The notes under the pieces were generated by a model, which did not search any database, was not told the origin of the DNA, and saw only the letters and a program-made list of their open reading frames with translations. Of a stretch of 32,156 nucleotides of DNA, positions 25,697-32,156 are shown piece after piece. How positions within the stretch are numbered: the stretch's first letter is position 1; each line of letters opens with the position of its first letter. Both the position numbers and the translations under genes were made by a program. This DNA is from Symbiobacterium sp. Its GTDB lineage: Bacteria > Bacillota > Sulfobacillia > UBA995 > UBA9673. The stretch spans positions 1 to 32,156 of the forward strand of contig DYFB01000015.1 of NCBI GenBank assembly GCA_020725405.1. The letters are read 5' to 3'.

Positions 25697-25890
25697 AAGG
25701 GAATAGGCTTACTGAGTAAGCTGCTACCGTTATACGGTTAGATCGGGCGTAAGCTTTCGTTTCTGGTGGGCAGGCAGGAGAGGCGGCACGCGTTGGGCCG
25801 GACACCGGCCCGCCGCGCCTGTTTGCCTTCGCGCCGGTCGAGGGTACGGTCGTGGCTTTCCCGGAGCCGACTTCCTGTCGGCTCCTTTCT
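25697..25890 (+). ncRNA. Structured leader or small RNA between recX and rny
   Basis: About 190 nt run from a near-consensus promoter to an intrinsic terminator and contain no convincing ORF. Visible stems are GCTTAC/GTAAGC (25707-25721) and ACCGT/ACGGT (25726-25738). A long rod is built from 25769-25778 with 25818-25827 (10 pairs, two G-U), 25783-25787 with 25812-25816, and GGGCCGG/CCGGCCC (25795-25811) around ACA. A second ACGGT (25846-25850) could compete for ACCGT at 25726-25730. This may be a regulated 5' leader (attenuator or riboswitch) of rny or an independent small RNA. I could not match it to a known class. Confidence 0.55.
25863..25890 (+). terminator. Intrinsic terminator 12 bases before rny
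   Basis: GGAGCCGAC and GTCGGCTCC form a perfect 9-bp stem around TTCCT, followed by TTTCTATAT. This is the most canonical intrinsic terminator in the window. It ends the 190-nt structured region and lies just upstream of the rny start, so rny expression from this promoter requires read-through. Confidence 0.85.
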
Positions 25891-25901
25891 ATATAGAGGG
25901 G

Positions 25902-27455
25902 ATGAAAAGGGACATGAGCACAGGGCTAGTCATCCTCACTGCCCTAGTCGCGCTCGCGCTGGGAGGACTCGCCGGATACCTCGGACGCAAGCTCCTGGCT
26001 GAAGCGCGGCTGGCTTCAGCCGAAGAGGCGGCGAGACGTGTCGTCGAGGAGTCCAAGCGCGAAGCCGAACGGATCCGGCGTGAGGCACTGGTCGAGGCGA
26101 AAGAAGAGGCTATCCGCCACAAGAATGAAGCCGAGCGGGAGATACGGGAGCGCCGGAACGAGATCCAGAACCGCGAGCAGCGACTCGCCCAGCGGGAGGA
26201 AACGCTGGACCGGAAGACGGAGGCCGTCGAGCGGAAGGAGGAGCAGCTGCGGGCCAGAGAGGGAGCGGTCGAGCGGCTCCAGGCCGAGGTCGAGCATCTA
26301 AAGGCCAGACAACTGGCCGAGCTTGAGCGCATCTCCGGCCTTGAGCGCGAAGAGGCGAAGGCCATTCTCATGAAACACGTGGAGGATGAGAGCCGTCAGG
26401 AAGCGGCCGCTCTGGTCAGGGAGATCGAGGCGACGGCCAGGGAAGAGGGGGAGAAGAAGGCCCGGGACATCATCTCCCTGGCCATCCAGCGCTGCGCGGC
26501 CGACCACGTGGCCGAAACCAGCGTGTCGGTCGTGGCCCTCCCGAACGACGAGATGAAGGGCCGCATCATCGGGCGGGAGGGTCGGAACATCCGGGCCTTC
26601 GAAACCCTCACCGGCATCGACCTTATCATCGACGACACCCCGGAGGCGGTCATCCTCTCCGGTTTCGACCCGGTCAGGCGGGAGATCGCCCGGGTCGCTC
26701 TGGAGAAGCTCATCGCCGACGGGCGCATCCACCCGGCCCGGATAGAGGAGACCGTTGAGAAGGCGCGCAAGGAAGTCGAGGCCCGCATCCGCGAGGAGGG
26801 CGAACAGGCGGCCTTCGAGGCCGGCGTGGCCGGGCTTCACCCGGAGATCATCAAGCTTCTCGGCCGCCTGAGGTTCCGCTCGAGCTACGGGCAGAACGTC
26901 CTCAGGCACAGCCTCGAGGTGACGCACCTTGCCGGGGTCATGGCCGCCGAGCTCGGGGCCAACGTGGCCGTGGCCAAGCGCGCCGGCCTCATCCACGATA
27001 TCGGAAAGGCCGTGGACCACGAGGTCGAGGGGACGCACACCGATATCGGGGTCGAGCTCGCCCGCAAGTACCGGGAGCCGGCCGAAGTGGTCCAGGCCAT
27101 CGCCGCCCATCACGGAGACGTCGAGCCTGGCTCGGTGGAGGCGGTCCTCGTCGCGGCGGCGGACGCGATTTCGGCGGCTCGCCCGGGTGCGCGGCGCGAG
27201 ACTCTCGAAGCTTATATAAAGCGTCTGGAGAAGCTTGAGGAGATAGCCGACTCCTTCGACGGTGTGGACAAGGCCTACGCCATCCAGGCCGGCCGGGAGG
27301 TGCGGATAATCGTCAAGCCCGAGAAGATCGACGACCTGACCTCGGCCCGCCTGGCCAAGGACATCGTGAAGCGCATTGAGAACGAACTCGAGTACCCTGG
27401 TCAGATCAAGGTCACGGTCATCCGGGAGACGCGGGCTGTAGAGACGGCTAAGTAG
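25902..27455 (+). CDS. rny: Ribonuclease Y
   Basis: A membrane-anchored endoribonuclease that initiates mRNA decay in Firmicutes. 517 aa, the usual length. One N-terminal membrane segment (about 8-27) is followed by a long charged coiled coil (about 40-190; [19 protein letters not shown]). The KH domain has [19 protein letters not shown] at 220-238, and the HD domain has the metal-binding pair H365-D366 in [20 protein letters not shown] and a later [11 protein letters not shown]. The ATG at 25902 abuts GAGGGG; an ATG four codons on (25914) follows AAAAGGGAC, so the start is uncertain by four residues. It is separated from recX by its own promoter, a structured leader and a terminator. Confidence 0.96.
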   Translation: MKRDMSTGLVILTALVALALGGLAGYLGRKLLAEARLASAEEAARRVVEESKREAERIRREALVEAKEEAIRHKNEAEREIRERRNEIQNREQRLAQREETLDRKTEAVERKEEQLRAREGAVERLQAEVEHLKARQLAELERISGLEREEAKAILMKHVEDESRQEAAALVREIEATAREEGEKKARDIISLAIQRCAADHVAETSVSVVALPNDEMKGRIIGREGRNIRAFETLTGIDLIIDDTPEAVILSGFDPVRREIARVALEKLIADGRIHPARIEETVEKARKEVEARIREEGEQAAFEAGVAGLHPEIIKLLGRLRFRSSYGQNVLRHSLEVTHLAGVMAAELGANVAVAKRAGLIHDIGKAVDHEVEGTHTDIGVELARKYREPAEVVQAIAAHHGDVEPGSVEAVLVAAADAISAARPGARRETLEAYIKRLEKLEEIADSFDGVDKAYAIQAGREVRIIVKPEKIDDLTSARLAKDIVKRIENELEYPGQIKVTVIRETRAVETAK

Positions 27456-27471
27456 ACCGCGGGCGGAGGCG

Positions 27472-27508
27472 GCCCTCGCCGGGTCCGGTGAGGGCTCGTC
27501 TTCCTTTG
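27472..27508 (+). terminator. Intrinsic terminator after rny
   Basis: GCCCTCGCC (27472-27480) pairs with the arm ending GGTGAGGGC (27487-27495) with one G-U, followed by TCGTCTTCCTTTG. It starts 17 bases past the rny stop, so the following gene probably needs its own promoter within 27509-27709. I see no clear promoter there. Confidence 0.65.
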
Positions 27509-27709
27509 CGACCGACCCCGCCTTGCGCCCCCGCCGGCGCCTGGCCTCCCGTGGGGCCGGCCGGGCATCGTCGGTCGACCCGCGTCCGCCCCGAGGCGCC
27601 CCGGGGAAGATTAGGAAGGCGGTCCCCGGAAGGGAATGTGGGGGCCTGGGAGAATTAGCCCGTGGCCGTGCGGCTCACCCGCCGGGGTCGCGGTTAAGGA
27701 GGGTTGCTC

Positions 27710-28255
27710 TTGGTCGGCAGTCGGGGGGCTCACAACCCCACAGCGGTTATCAGCGACGCCTCACCCCACCAGGGCACGGTCGGCCTGTTCGTCTCGATCC
27801 TCGTCCGATATCCTGAAGTCGCCAGCGTAACCTACCGGCGGGAGTCCCACAGCCTCAAGCTGACGGTCCTGGTCAAGTCGCGACTCGACGAGGGACGTCT
27901 CGCGGTTCTCCGGGACCTCCTTCACAAGTCCGTGACCGCGTACTCCCGTCTGGTCAGGCGGGCCATCCGGCTCTGCGAGCTCCAGGTCAAGACAAGACAG
28001 GGGCTGACCGTGCTCGAACTCCGCCGGGACGTCGACTCTCTCACCCAGAACGAGATATCGATGGTCCTCGGCCTGACGCGGCAGTTCTTCGGGGAGGAGC
28101 TCGTCGTGGATCACATCCCGAACGTGGCCGGCGACGAGCTTGCCGTCCAGGAGGAGCTCATCGAGGAGATGCTGGACGACCTGCGCGACTCGACGGCTCA
28201 GCCTAACCTCATCGCCTTCCGCGAGGAAGGCCGCGTCCTGGTCTTCAACCAATGA
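27710..28255 (+). CDS. Conserved-looking protein of unknown function between rny and ymdB
   Basis: I do not recognise this 181-aa protein. The TTG at 27710 has AAGGAGG at 7 bases and is preferred to the TTG at 27704, which touches that site. No signal peptide or membrane segment is seen. The first half looks alpha/beta (TVGLFVSILVRYPEVASV, then HSLKLTVLVKSR). A helical, basic middle follows (LRDLLHKSVTAYSRLVRRAI with one Cys in RLCELQV), then a second alpha/beta unit and an acidic helix (VQEELIEEMLDDLRDS) before the ending IAFREEGRVLVFNQ. The stop overlaps the ymdB ATG (ATGA), so the two are translationally coupled. The position between rny and ymdB suggests, without proof, a link to RNA decay or sporulation and biofilm control. 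Confidence 0.8.
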   Translation: MVGSRGAHNPTAVISDASPHQGTVGLFVSILVRYPEVASVTYRRESHSLKLTVLVKSRLDEGRLAVLRDLLHKSVTAYSRLVRRAIRLCELQVKTRQGLTVLELRRDVDSLTQNEISMVLGLTRQFFGEELVVDHIPNVAGDELAVQEELIEEMLDDLRDSTAQPNLIAFREEGRVLVFNQ

Positions 28256-29034
28256 TCGCGCTGGCCATCGGGGACATCGTCGGCCGCCCCGGGCGCCGGG
28301 TCCTGTCCTCCCTTCTGCCTGAGGTGGTCCGTGAGTTCGGGGTCGACTTCGTGGTGGCCAACGCCGAGAACTCGGCGGGCGGGGTCGGCATCACCCCCGA
28401 GATCGGAGCCGAGATCCTGGGCAAGGGTGTGGACATCCTGACCATGGGCAACCACGCCTGGGGGAAGAAGGATGCCTACGAGTACCTCGACGCGGAGCCC
28501 CGCGTCGTCCGTCCGGCGAACTACCCCGAAGGGGCGCCGGGCCGGGGGTTCTCGGTCGTCCGCTCCAGGTCCGGCCTACCCGTCGGAGTCCTCAACCTCG
28601 GTGGGCGGGTGTTCTTCGCCACCGACCTCGATTGCCCCTTCCGCACGGCGTCCAAGGCTGTCGACGAGATGCGGACAGCGACAAGGATCATCCTCGTGGA
28701 TTTCCACGCCGAGGCGACCTCGGAGAAGATAGCCCTGGGCTACCACCTTGACGGCCGCGCCAGCGCGGTCTTCGGCACCCACACCCACGTCCAGACCTCC
28801 GATGCCCGTGTCCTTCCGGGGGGCACGGCCTACATCACCGACCTGGGCATGACCGGCCCGGTCGATTCGGTCATCGGCATCAGGAAGGAGATCGTTCTCG
28901 AGCGCTTTCTCACCCAGCTTCCTTCCAGGTTCGAGGTTGCCTCCGGCCCGGCGTGCCTCTCCGGTGCGCTTTTCGATATCGACGAGGCCACCGGGCGGGC
29001 CCGGTCGGCCCGGGCCGTCCAGGTTACGGAGTAG
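28252..29034 (+). CDS. ymdB: YmdB-type metallophosphoesterase
   Basis: A 260-aa calcineurin-like phosphoesterase of the TIGR00282/YmdB family, which hydrolyses 2',3'-cyclic nucleotides and affects biofilm and motility choice in Bacillus. The conserved dimetal ligands are visible: D8 in AIGDIVGRPGRR, E-N in VVANAENSAGGVG, N-H in LTMGNHAWGKKDA, H in ILVDFHAEATSEK, and two H in VFGTHTHVQTSDA. The family usually has HTWD after GN; here it is HAWG, a small deviation outside the ligands. The ATG overlaps the upstream stop as ATGA. Its position after rny is conserved in Bacillus and Staphylococcus. Confidence 0.94.
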   Translation: MIALAIGDIVGRPGRRVLSSLLPEVVREFGVDFVVANAENSAGGVGITPEIGAEILGKGVDILTMGNHAWGKKDAYEYLDAEPRVVRPANYPEGAPGRGFSVVRSRSGLPVGVLNLGGRVFFATDLDCPFRTASKAVDEMRTATRIILVDFHAEATSEKIALGYHLDGRASAVFGTHTHVQTSDARVLPGGTAYITDLGMTGPVDSVIGIRKEIVLERFLTQLPSRFEVASGPACLSGALFDIDEATGRARSARAVQVTE

Positions 29035-29096
29035 GCCGGGCCGCTCCCCCCAGTCGGCGTCGGCTCTTCCGGGTTCGGAAAAGTTTTGTGAAAATT

Positions 29097-29126
29097 ACAG
29101 GAAAAGACTTGGATCGTGGCGAATTC
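29097..29126 (+). promoter_or_regulatory. Sigma-H-type promoter of spoVS
   Basis: ACAGGAAAA (29097-29105) matches the sigma-H -35 RNAGGAWWW perfectly. After 12 bases, GGCGAATTC (29118-29126) matches RNNGAATWW at all but the last position. Spacing and distance to the spoVS ribosome site are right. B. subtilis spoVS is known to be sigma-H dependent, so the prediction agrees with family knowledge. Confidence 0.75.
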
Positions 29127-29175
29127 CCCGAACTCCATAAGGCCTCAGCACCCATCGGCTAAGGAGGTCCCACAA

Positions 29176-29436
29176 ATGGAGGTTCTTAAGGTCTCGTCCA
29201 AGTCAAAGCCGAACTCGGTGGCCGGCGCACTTGCCGGGGTCCTGAGAGAGAAGGGGGCGGCGGAAATCCAGGCCATCGGGGCGGGAGCCCTGAACCAAGC
29301 GGTCAAGGCCGTCGCCATAGCCCGCGGTTTCGTCGCTCCGAGCGGGCTTGATGTCATCTGCATTCCGGCCTTCACGGATGTCGAGATAAACGGGGAGAAG
29401 AGGACGGCCATAAAGCTGACGGTCGAGCCCCGCTAG
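29176..29436 (+). CDS. spoVS: Stage V sporulation protein S
   Basis: A small (86 aa) Alba-like protein, highly conserved in spore formers and some relatives. It is needed for normal spore coat and cortex assembly and affects septation. The sequence is near the family consensus: MEVLKVSSKSKPNSVAGALA, IQAIGAGALNQAVKAVAIAR and INGEKRTAIKLTVEPR. The ATG at 29176 lies 8 bases after a perfect AAGGAGG. It is flanked by a sigma-H-type promoter and an intrinsic terminator, so it is probably a single-gene transcript in addition to any read-through from ymdB. It is the strongest marker of sporulation in the window. Confidence 0.97.
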   Translation: MEVLKVSSKSKPNSVAGALAGVLREKGAAEIQAIGAGALNQAVKAVAIARGFVAPSGLDVICIPAFTDVEINGEKRTAIKLTVEPR

Positions 29437-29465
29437 GGGCCAGGCCCCAGCCTGCTGGGTAGGAC

Positions 29466-29514
29466 GCGGCCGCCCGGAGACGTATAGACGGTCTGCGGGG
29501 GGCCGCTTTGGTTT
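29466..29514 (+). terminator. Intrinsic terminator after spoVS
   Basis: A long hairpin runs from 29466 to 29506: GCGGCC/GGCCGC, then CCCG/CGGG, then AGAC/GTCT, with single G-G mismatches between the blocks. It is followed by TTTGGTTT. It isolates spoVS from the acyl-CoA dehydrogenase. Confidence 0.75.
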
Positions 29515-29616
29515 CCGTAGGGCCGGTCGGGCGGGCAGGTTTTGGGCCCGGTGCGCAGAATGGCTTAGGGCCGGCCACGTTCCAGCCGGTCTACTTGTGT
29601 TGGAGGGGGATAGAAC

Positions 29617-30825
29617 GTGGATTTCGCGCCTAGCGAGGACCACCGTATGGTCCGTCGGATCGCGCGGGAGTTCGCCGAGAAGGAGGTTGCCCCGCACATC
29701 AGGGAACACGATGAGGCGGGTTACTTCGACCGGCGCTACCTTGACCGCATGGGCGAACTCGGCCTCCTTGGCCTGTGCCTGCCGGACAAATACGGCGGCG
29801 GGGGGCTGGACTACATCAGTCTGGCCGTGGCCTCCGAGGAGCTCGAGCGGGTCGATACCTCGCTCCGAGTGGTTCTTTCGGTGCACATCGGCCTCGCGAG
29901 CCTGGGCATCCTGCAGTGGGGCACGGAGGAGCAGAAGAGCCGTTACCTTCCTGACCTGGCCACCGGCAAGCGCGTCGGAGCCTTCGGCCTGACCGAGCCG
30001 AACGCCGGCAGCGACGTGGCCGCCCTGGAGGCGACGGCCGTCCGGGATGGTGGCGAGTATGTCCTGAACGGCGAGAAGACCTGGATCTCTCTCGCTGACG
30101 TCGCCGACACCTTCCTCGTCTTCGCCTACACCGACAAGAAGGCGCGGCACCGCGGGATATCGGCCTTCATCGTCGAGCGAGGGTTCCCGGGCTTCTCGTC
30201 GAGCTCCATCCACGGGAAGATGGGGGTGAGGGCGGGGAACACCGGCTCCTTCGTTCTCCAGGACTGCCGCGTCCCGGCCTCCAATCTCCTCGGAGAAGAA
30301 GGCGAGGGCTTCAAGATTGCCATGTCCTGTCTGGACAACGGGAGGTTCACGGTGGCGGCCGGAGCAACCGGACTCATCCAGGCCTGCATCGAGGCTTGCG
30401 TGAGGTACGCCACTGAACGGCGCACGTTCGGCGTCCCCATCGGTGAGCACCAGCTCGTCCAGAGAATGATCGCTCACATGGTCCGCGATGTCGAAGCCTG
30501 CCGCCTGCTGGTCTACCGGGCCGGGTGGCTCAAGAACCGCGGGGAGCGGAACACCCGGGAGACGGCGCTGGCGAAGTGGTACGCCACCACTGCCTCTTTT
30601 GAGGCGGCGGCGAACGCCGTCCAGATTCACGGGGCCTACGGCTACTCGAACGAGTACCCGGTCGAGCGGTTCCTCCGCAACTCCAAGGGGGCCGTCATCT
30701 ACGAGGGGTCCCGAGAGATTCTCGAGATCATGATCGGGCAGTACGCCCTGGGCCTCAGGCAGGACAGGCCCCTGCGGCGCTCCCTGCCCGGCTGGCCCTT
30801 CGAGGAGGACGGGCGCCAAGGATGA
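29617..30825 (+). CDS. Acyl-CoA dehydrogenase
   Basis: An FAD enzyme of 402 aa that introduces a 2,3 double bond into an acyl-CoA, passing electrons to an electron-transfer flavoprotein. SEDHRMVRRIAREFAEKEV opens the helical N-terminal domain, FGLTEPNAGSDVAALEA and NGEKTWISLADVADTF form the FAD/substrate-binding beta domain, and RRTFGVPIGEHQLVQ, HGAYGYSNEYPVERFLR and IYEGSREILE close the C-terminal domain. The Glu in YEGS is the likely catalytic base (short-chain type position). Substrate length is not decided by this reading. The GTG at 29617 follows GGAGGGGGATAGAAC. The stop overlaps the korA ATG as ATGA. No etfAB genes are in the window. Confidence 0.94.
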   Translation: MDFAPSEDHRMVRRIAREFAEKEVAPHIREHDEAGYFDRRYLDRMGELGLLGLCLPDKYGGGGLDYISLAVASEELERVDTSLRVVLSVHIGLASLGILQWGTEEQKSRYLPDLATGKRVGAFGLTEPNAGSDVAALEATAVRDGGEYVLNGEKTWISLADVADTFLVFAYTDKKARHRGISAFIVERGFPGFSSSSIHGKMGVRAGNTGSFVLQDCRVPASNLLGEEGEGFKIAMSCLDNGRFTVAAGATGLIQACIEACVRYATERRTFGVPIGEHQLVQRMIAHMVRDVEACRLLVYRAGWLKNRGERNTRETALAKWYATTASFEAAANAVQIHGAYGYSNEYPVERFLRNSKGAVIYEGSREILEIMIGQYALGLRQDRPLRRSLPGWPFEEDGRQG

Positions 30826-32051
30826 CCCGAAAGGCATTCTGGCAGGGTAACGAGGCGGTCCTGGAGGGGGCCGTGGCTGCCGGAGCGCGCTTCTACGCGG
30901 GCTACCCCATCACCCCGTCCTCGGAGATAGCCGAGCTCGCGTCCAGGCGCCTACCGGCCCTGGGCGGAGTCTTCATCCAGATGGAGGACGAGATCGCCAG
31001 TATGGCCGCTCTGGTCGGGGCCTCCCTGGCCGGCGCCAAGGCCTTCACGGCGACCAGCGGTCCGGGATTCTCCCTCATGCAGGAGAACATCGGTCTGGCG
31101 ATCATGGTCGAAGCGCCCTGCGTCGTGATCAACGTGATGAGGAGCGGACCCAGCACCGGCCTGGCGACCAAACCGGCTCAGGCCGACGTCATGCAGGCGA
31201 GGTGGGGGACGCACGGAGACCATCCGGCCGTGGCCCTGGTCCCCGCGAGCGTCTCCGAGTGCTTCTCGCTGACCGTGGCCGCTTTCAACCTCGCCGAAAG
31301 GCTCAGGATGCCGGTGTTCGTCCTCAGCGACGAGATCATCGGGCACATGCGGGAGAGAGTCGAGGTTCCGCCCGAAGGGTCCCTGGAGATCTGGGAGCGC
31401 CCGCGGCCGTCAGGAGACCCGAGCGAGTACCGGCCCTACCGGCCGGGCCCCGACGGGGTTCCCCCCCTGGCCGAGTTCGGCGGGCCGTACGTGTTCCACG
31501 CCACGAGCTCCATGCACGATGAACGGGGGGTCTCGGCCAACGACGCCGGCACGGCCGCCGCTCTCATCGCCCGATTGGGGGCGAAGGTCCTCCGGAACTG
31601 GGAGCTCCTTCCGCCTCCGGAGATCGTGGACACCGCCTCGCTGCTGGGGAGCGGACACGACCGTCCGGGGAAGGGAGCGAAGCCGGCCGGCGGCGTCCTC
31701 CTGGTGGCCTTCGGCTCGAGCGCCCGCTCGGCGAGGCAGGTCCTCGTGGATCACCCGGAGCGCTTCGTGACACTCTTCCGCCCCCGGACGCTCTGGCCGT
31801 TCCCGGAGGCGGAACTCTCAGCCCTGGTCGAAGACCATGAGAGCGTCGTCGTGGCCGAGATGAACACGGGACAGCTCGTGCTCGAGGCCGAACGGGTCGT
31901 CGCCGGGCGCCGCCCGGTAAGGGCCGCCCTCCGGAGCGACGGAGAGATCATCACCCCCGAGGAGATCTGGGAGGTCGTCTGCGGGCGGAGGGACGCCCGG
32001 GCGGGGCGGACCGGAGAATCCTGGAGCGGGACGGGAGGGAGCGGCCGGTGA
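30822..32051 (+). CDS. korA: 2-oxoacid:ferredoxin oxidoreductase, alpha subunit (KorA type)
   Basis: The alpha subunit of a thiamine-diphosphate, ferredoxin-linked 2-oxoacid oxidoreductase, probably acting on 2-oxoglutarate. 409 aa. FWQGNEAVLEGAVAAGARFY leads into AGYPITPSSEIAE, IQMEDEIASMAALVGASLAG, TATSGPGFSLMQENIGLA and RSGPSTGLATKPAQADVMQA, all characteristic of KorA. The C-terminal transketolase-like domain includes LLVAFGSSARSARQV and VAEMNTGQLVLE. A Gly/Ser/Arg-rich tail of about 25 residues follows. It starts in an ATGA overlap with the acyl-CoA dehydrogenase, and its stop overlaps the korB GTG. Confidence 0.93.
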   Translation: MTRKAFWQGNEAVLEGAVAAGARFYAGYPITPSSEIAELASRRLPALGGVFIQMEDEIASMAALVGASLAGAKAFTATSGPGFSLMQENIGLAIMVEAPCVVINVMRSGPSTGLATKPAQADVMQARWGTHGDHPAVALVPASVSECFSLTVAAFNLAERLRMPVFVLSDEIIGHMRERVEVPPEGSLEIWERPRPSGDPSEYRPYRPGPDGVPPLAEFGGPYVFHATSSMHDERGVSANDAGTAAALIARLGAKVLRNWELLPPPEIVDTASLLGSGHDRPGKGAKPAGGVLLVAFGSSARSARQVLVDHPERFVTLFRPRTLWPFPEAELSALVEDHESVVVAEMNTGQLVLEAERVVAGRRPVRAALRSDGEIITPEEIWEVVCGRRDARAGRTGESWSGTGGSGR

Positions 32052-32156
32052 AAGACCGGACAGCCGGTCCGACCCGGAGCCGGGCCCGGGGCTACACGGA
32101 CTATCTCGATGAGGCGGCGCTGCCGCACATCTGGTGCGCCGGCTGCGGGAACGGGA
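32048..32156 (+). CDS. korB: 2-oxoacid:ferredoxin oxidoreductase, beta subunit (KorB), 5' part only
   Basis: The gene runs off the right edge; about 36 codons are visible. From the GTG at 32048, in a GTGA overlap with korA, a basic leader of about 15 residues is followed by YTDYLDEAALPHIWCAGCGN. The LPHIWC-x-GCGNG sequence is the KorB N-terminus, where the cysteines bind an iron-sulfur cluster in relatives. GGGAGGG precedes the start. KorA and KorB form the working enzyme. Confidence 0.9.
   Translation, partial: MKDRTAGPTRSRARGYTDYLDEAALPHIWCAGCGNG

Noticed and set aside
25841-25856. T-box-like sequence AGGGTACGGTCGTGG before the terminator upstream of rny
   Set aside because: It resembles the T-box only loosely. 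The TGG that pairs with the tRNA acceptor end is absent, there is no stem I specifier arrangement, and rny is not a tRNA-synthetase or amino-acid gene.
27611-27639. Sigma-H-like pair TTAGGAAGG / AGGGAATGT before the unknown gene upstream of ymdB
   Set aside because: The -35 misses the first R and the last two W positions, and the -10 misses one W. This is too weak to annotate, although the spacing of 11 bases fits.
1-32156. CRISPR array, tRNA/rRNA genes, prophage or defence island
   Set aside because: No regularly spaced repeats, no tRNA-like cloverleaf, and no integrase, capsid or defence genes were seen. The gene content is core chromosome.

Overview
The window is very GC-rich, uses many GTG and TTG starts, and has strong AAGGAGG-type ribosome binding sites. 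It reads as the chromosome of a high-GC, endospore-forming Bacillota (Clostridia or a related deep lineage). The evidence is spoVS behind a sigma-H-like promoter, a PdaB-type spore deacetylase, FtsK/SpoIIIE, RNase Y with YmdB, bacillithiol genes (bshA, bshB1) and a Bacillus-type LexA box. From memory, the order cinA-recA-rny-ymdB-spoVS is conserved in Bacillus, and ymdB-korA-korB in Staphylococcus. The genus cannot be fixed from the sequence.

Layout. 1-82: the start of an IS transposase running off the left edge (minus strand). 368-7479: ftsK, a convergent L,D-transpeptidase with two peptidoglycan-binding domains, a LysE-type exporter and a large UPF0182 membrane protein. 7770-11471: asnS, a RodZ-like HTH membrane protein and a D,D-carboxypeptidase. 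11546-16038 (minus strand): an operon of mrfA (DExH helicase), mrfB (DEDD exonuclease) and a PdaB-like deacetylase, read from a promoter whose spacer holds a near-consensus SOS box. 16239-19677: bshB1, bshA and rimO. 19950-25665: a single-pass membrane protein, an FtsH-like AAA protease with almost no extracytoplasmic domain, cinA, thpR, recA and recX. 25662-25890: a strong promoter, a structured roughly 190-nt RNA region and an intrinsic terminator ahead of rny. 25902-32156: rny, an unrecognised 181-aa protein, ymdB, spoVS, an acyl-CoA dehydrogenase, korA and the start of korB.

How the genes work together. Cell-envelope and sporulation genes (ftsK, L,D-transpeptidase, carboxypeptidase, RodZ-like, PdaB-like, spoVS) are interleaved with DNA repair (mrfAB, recA, recX, cinA), RNA decay and repair (rny, ymdB, thpR) and redox metabolism (bacillithiol, KorAB). 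Start/stop overlaps (GTGA or ATGA) couple mrfA-mrfB, bshA-rimO, the unknown gene with ymdB, the acyl-CoA dehydrogenase with korA, and korA with korB.

The observations most worth a second look are the SOS-box promoter of mrfAB-pdaB, the membrane-protein/FtsH-like protease pair standing where pgsA often lies, the structured leader or small RNA before rny, and the unknown gene between rny and ymdB. No CRISPR array, rRNA, tRNA or phage cluster was seen. Everything here comes from reading the sequence; no database search was run.
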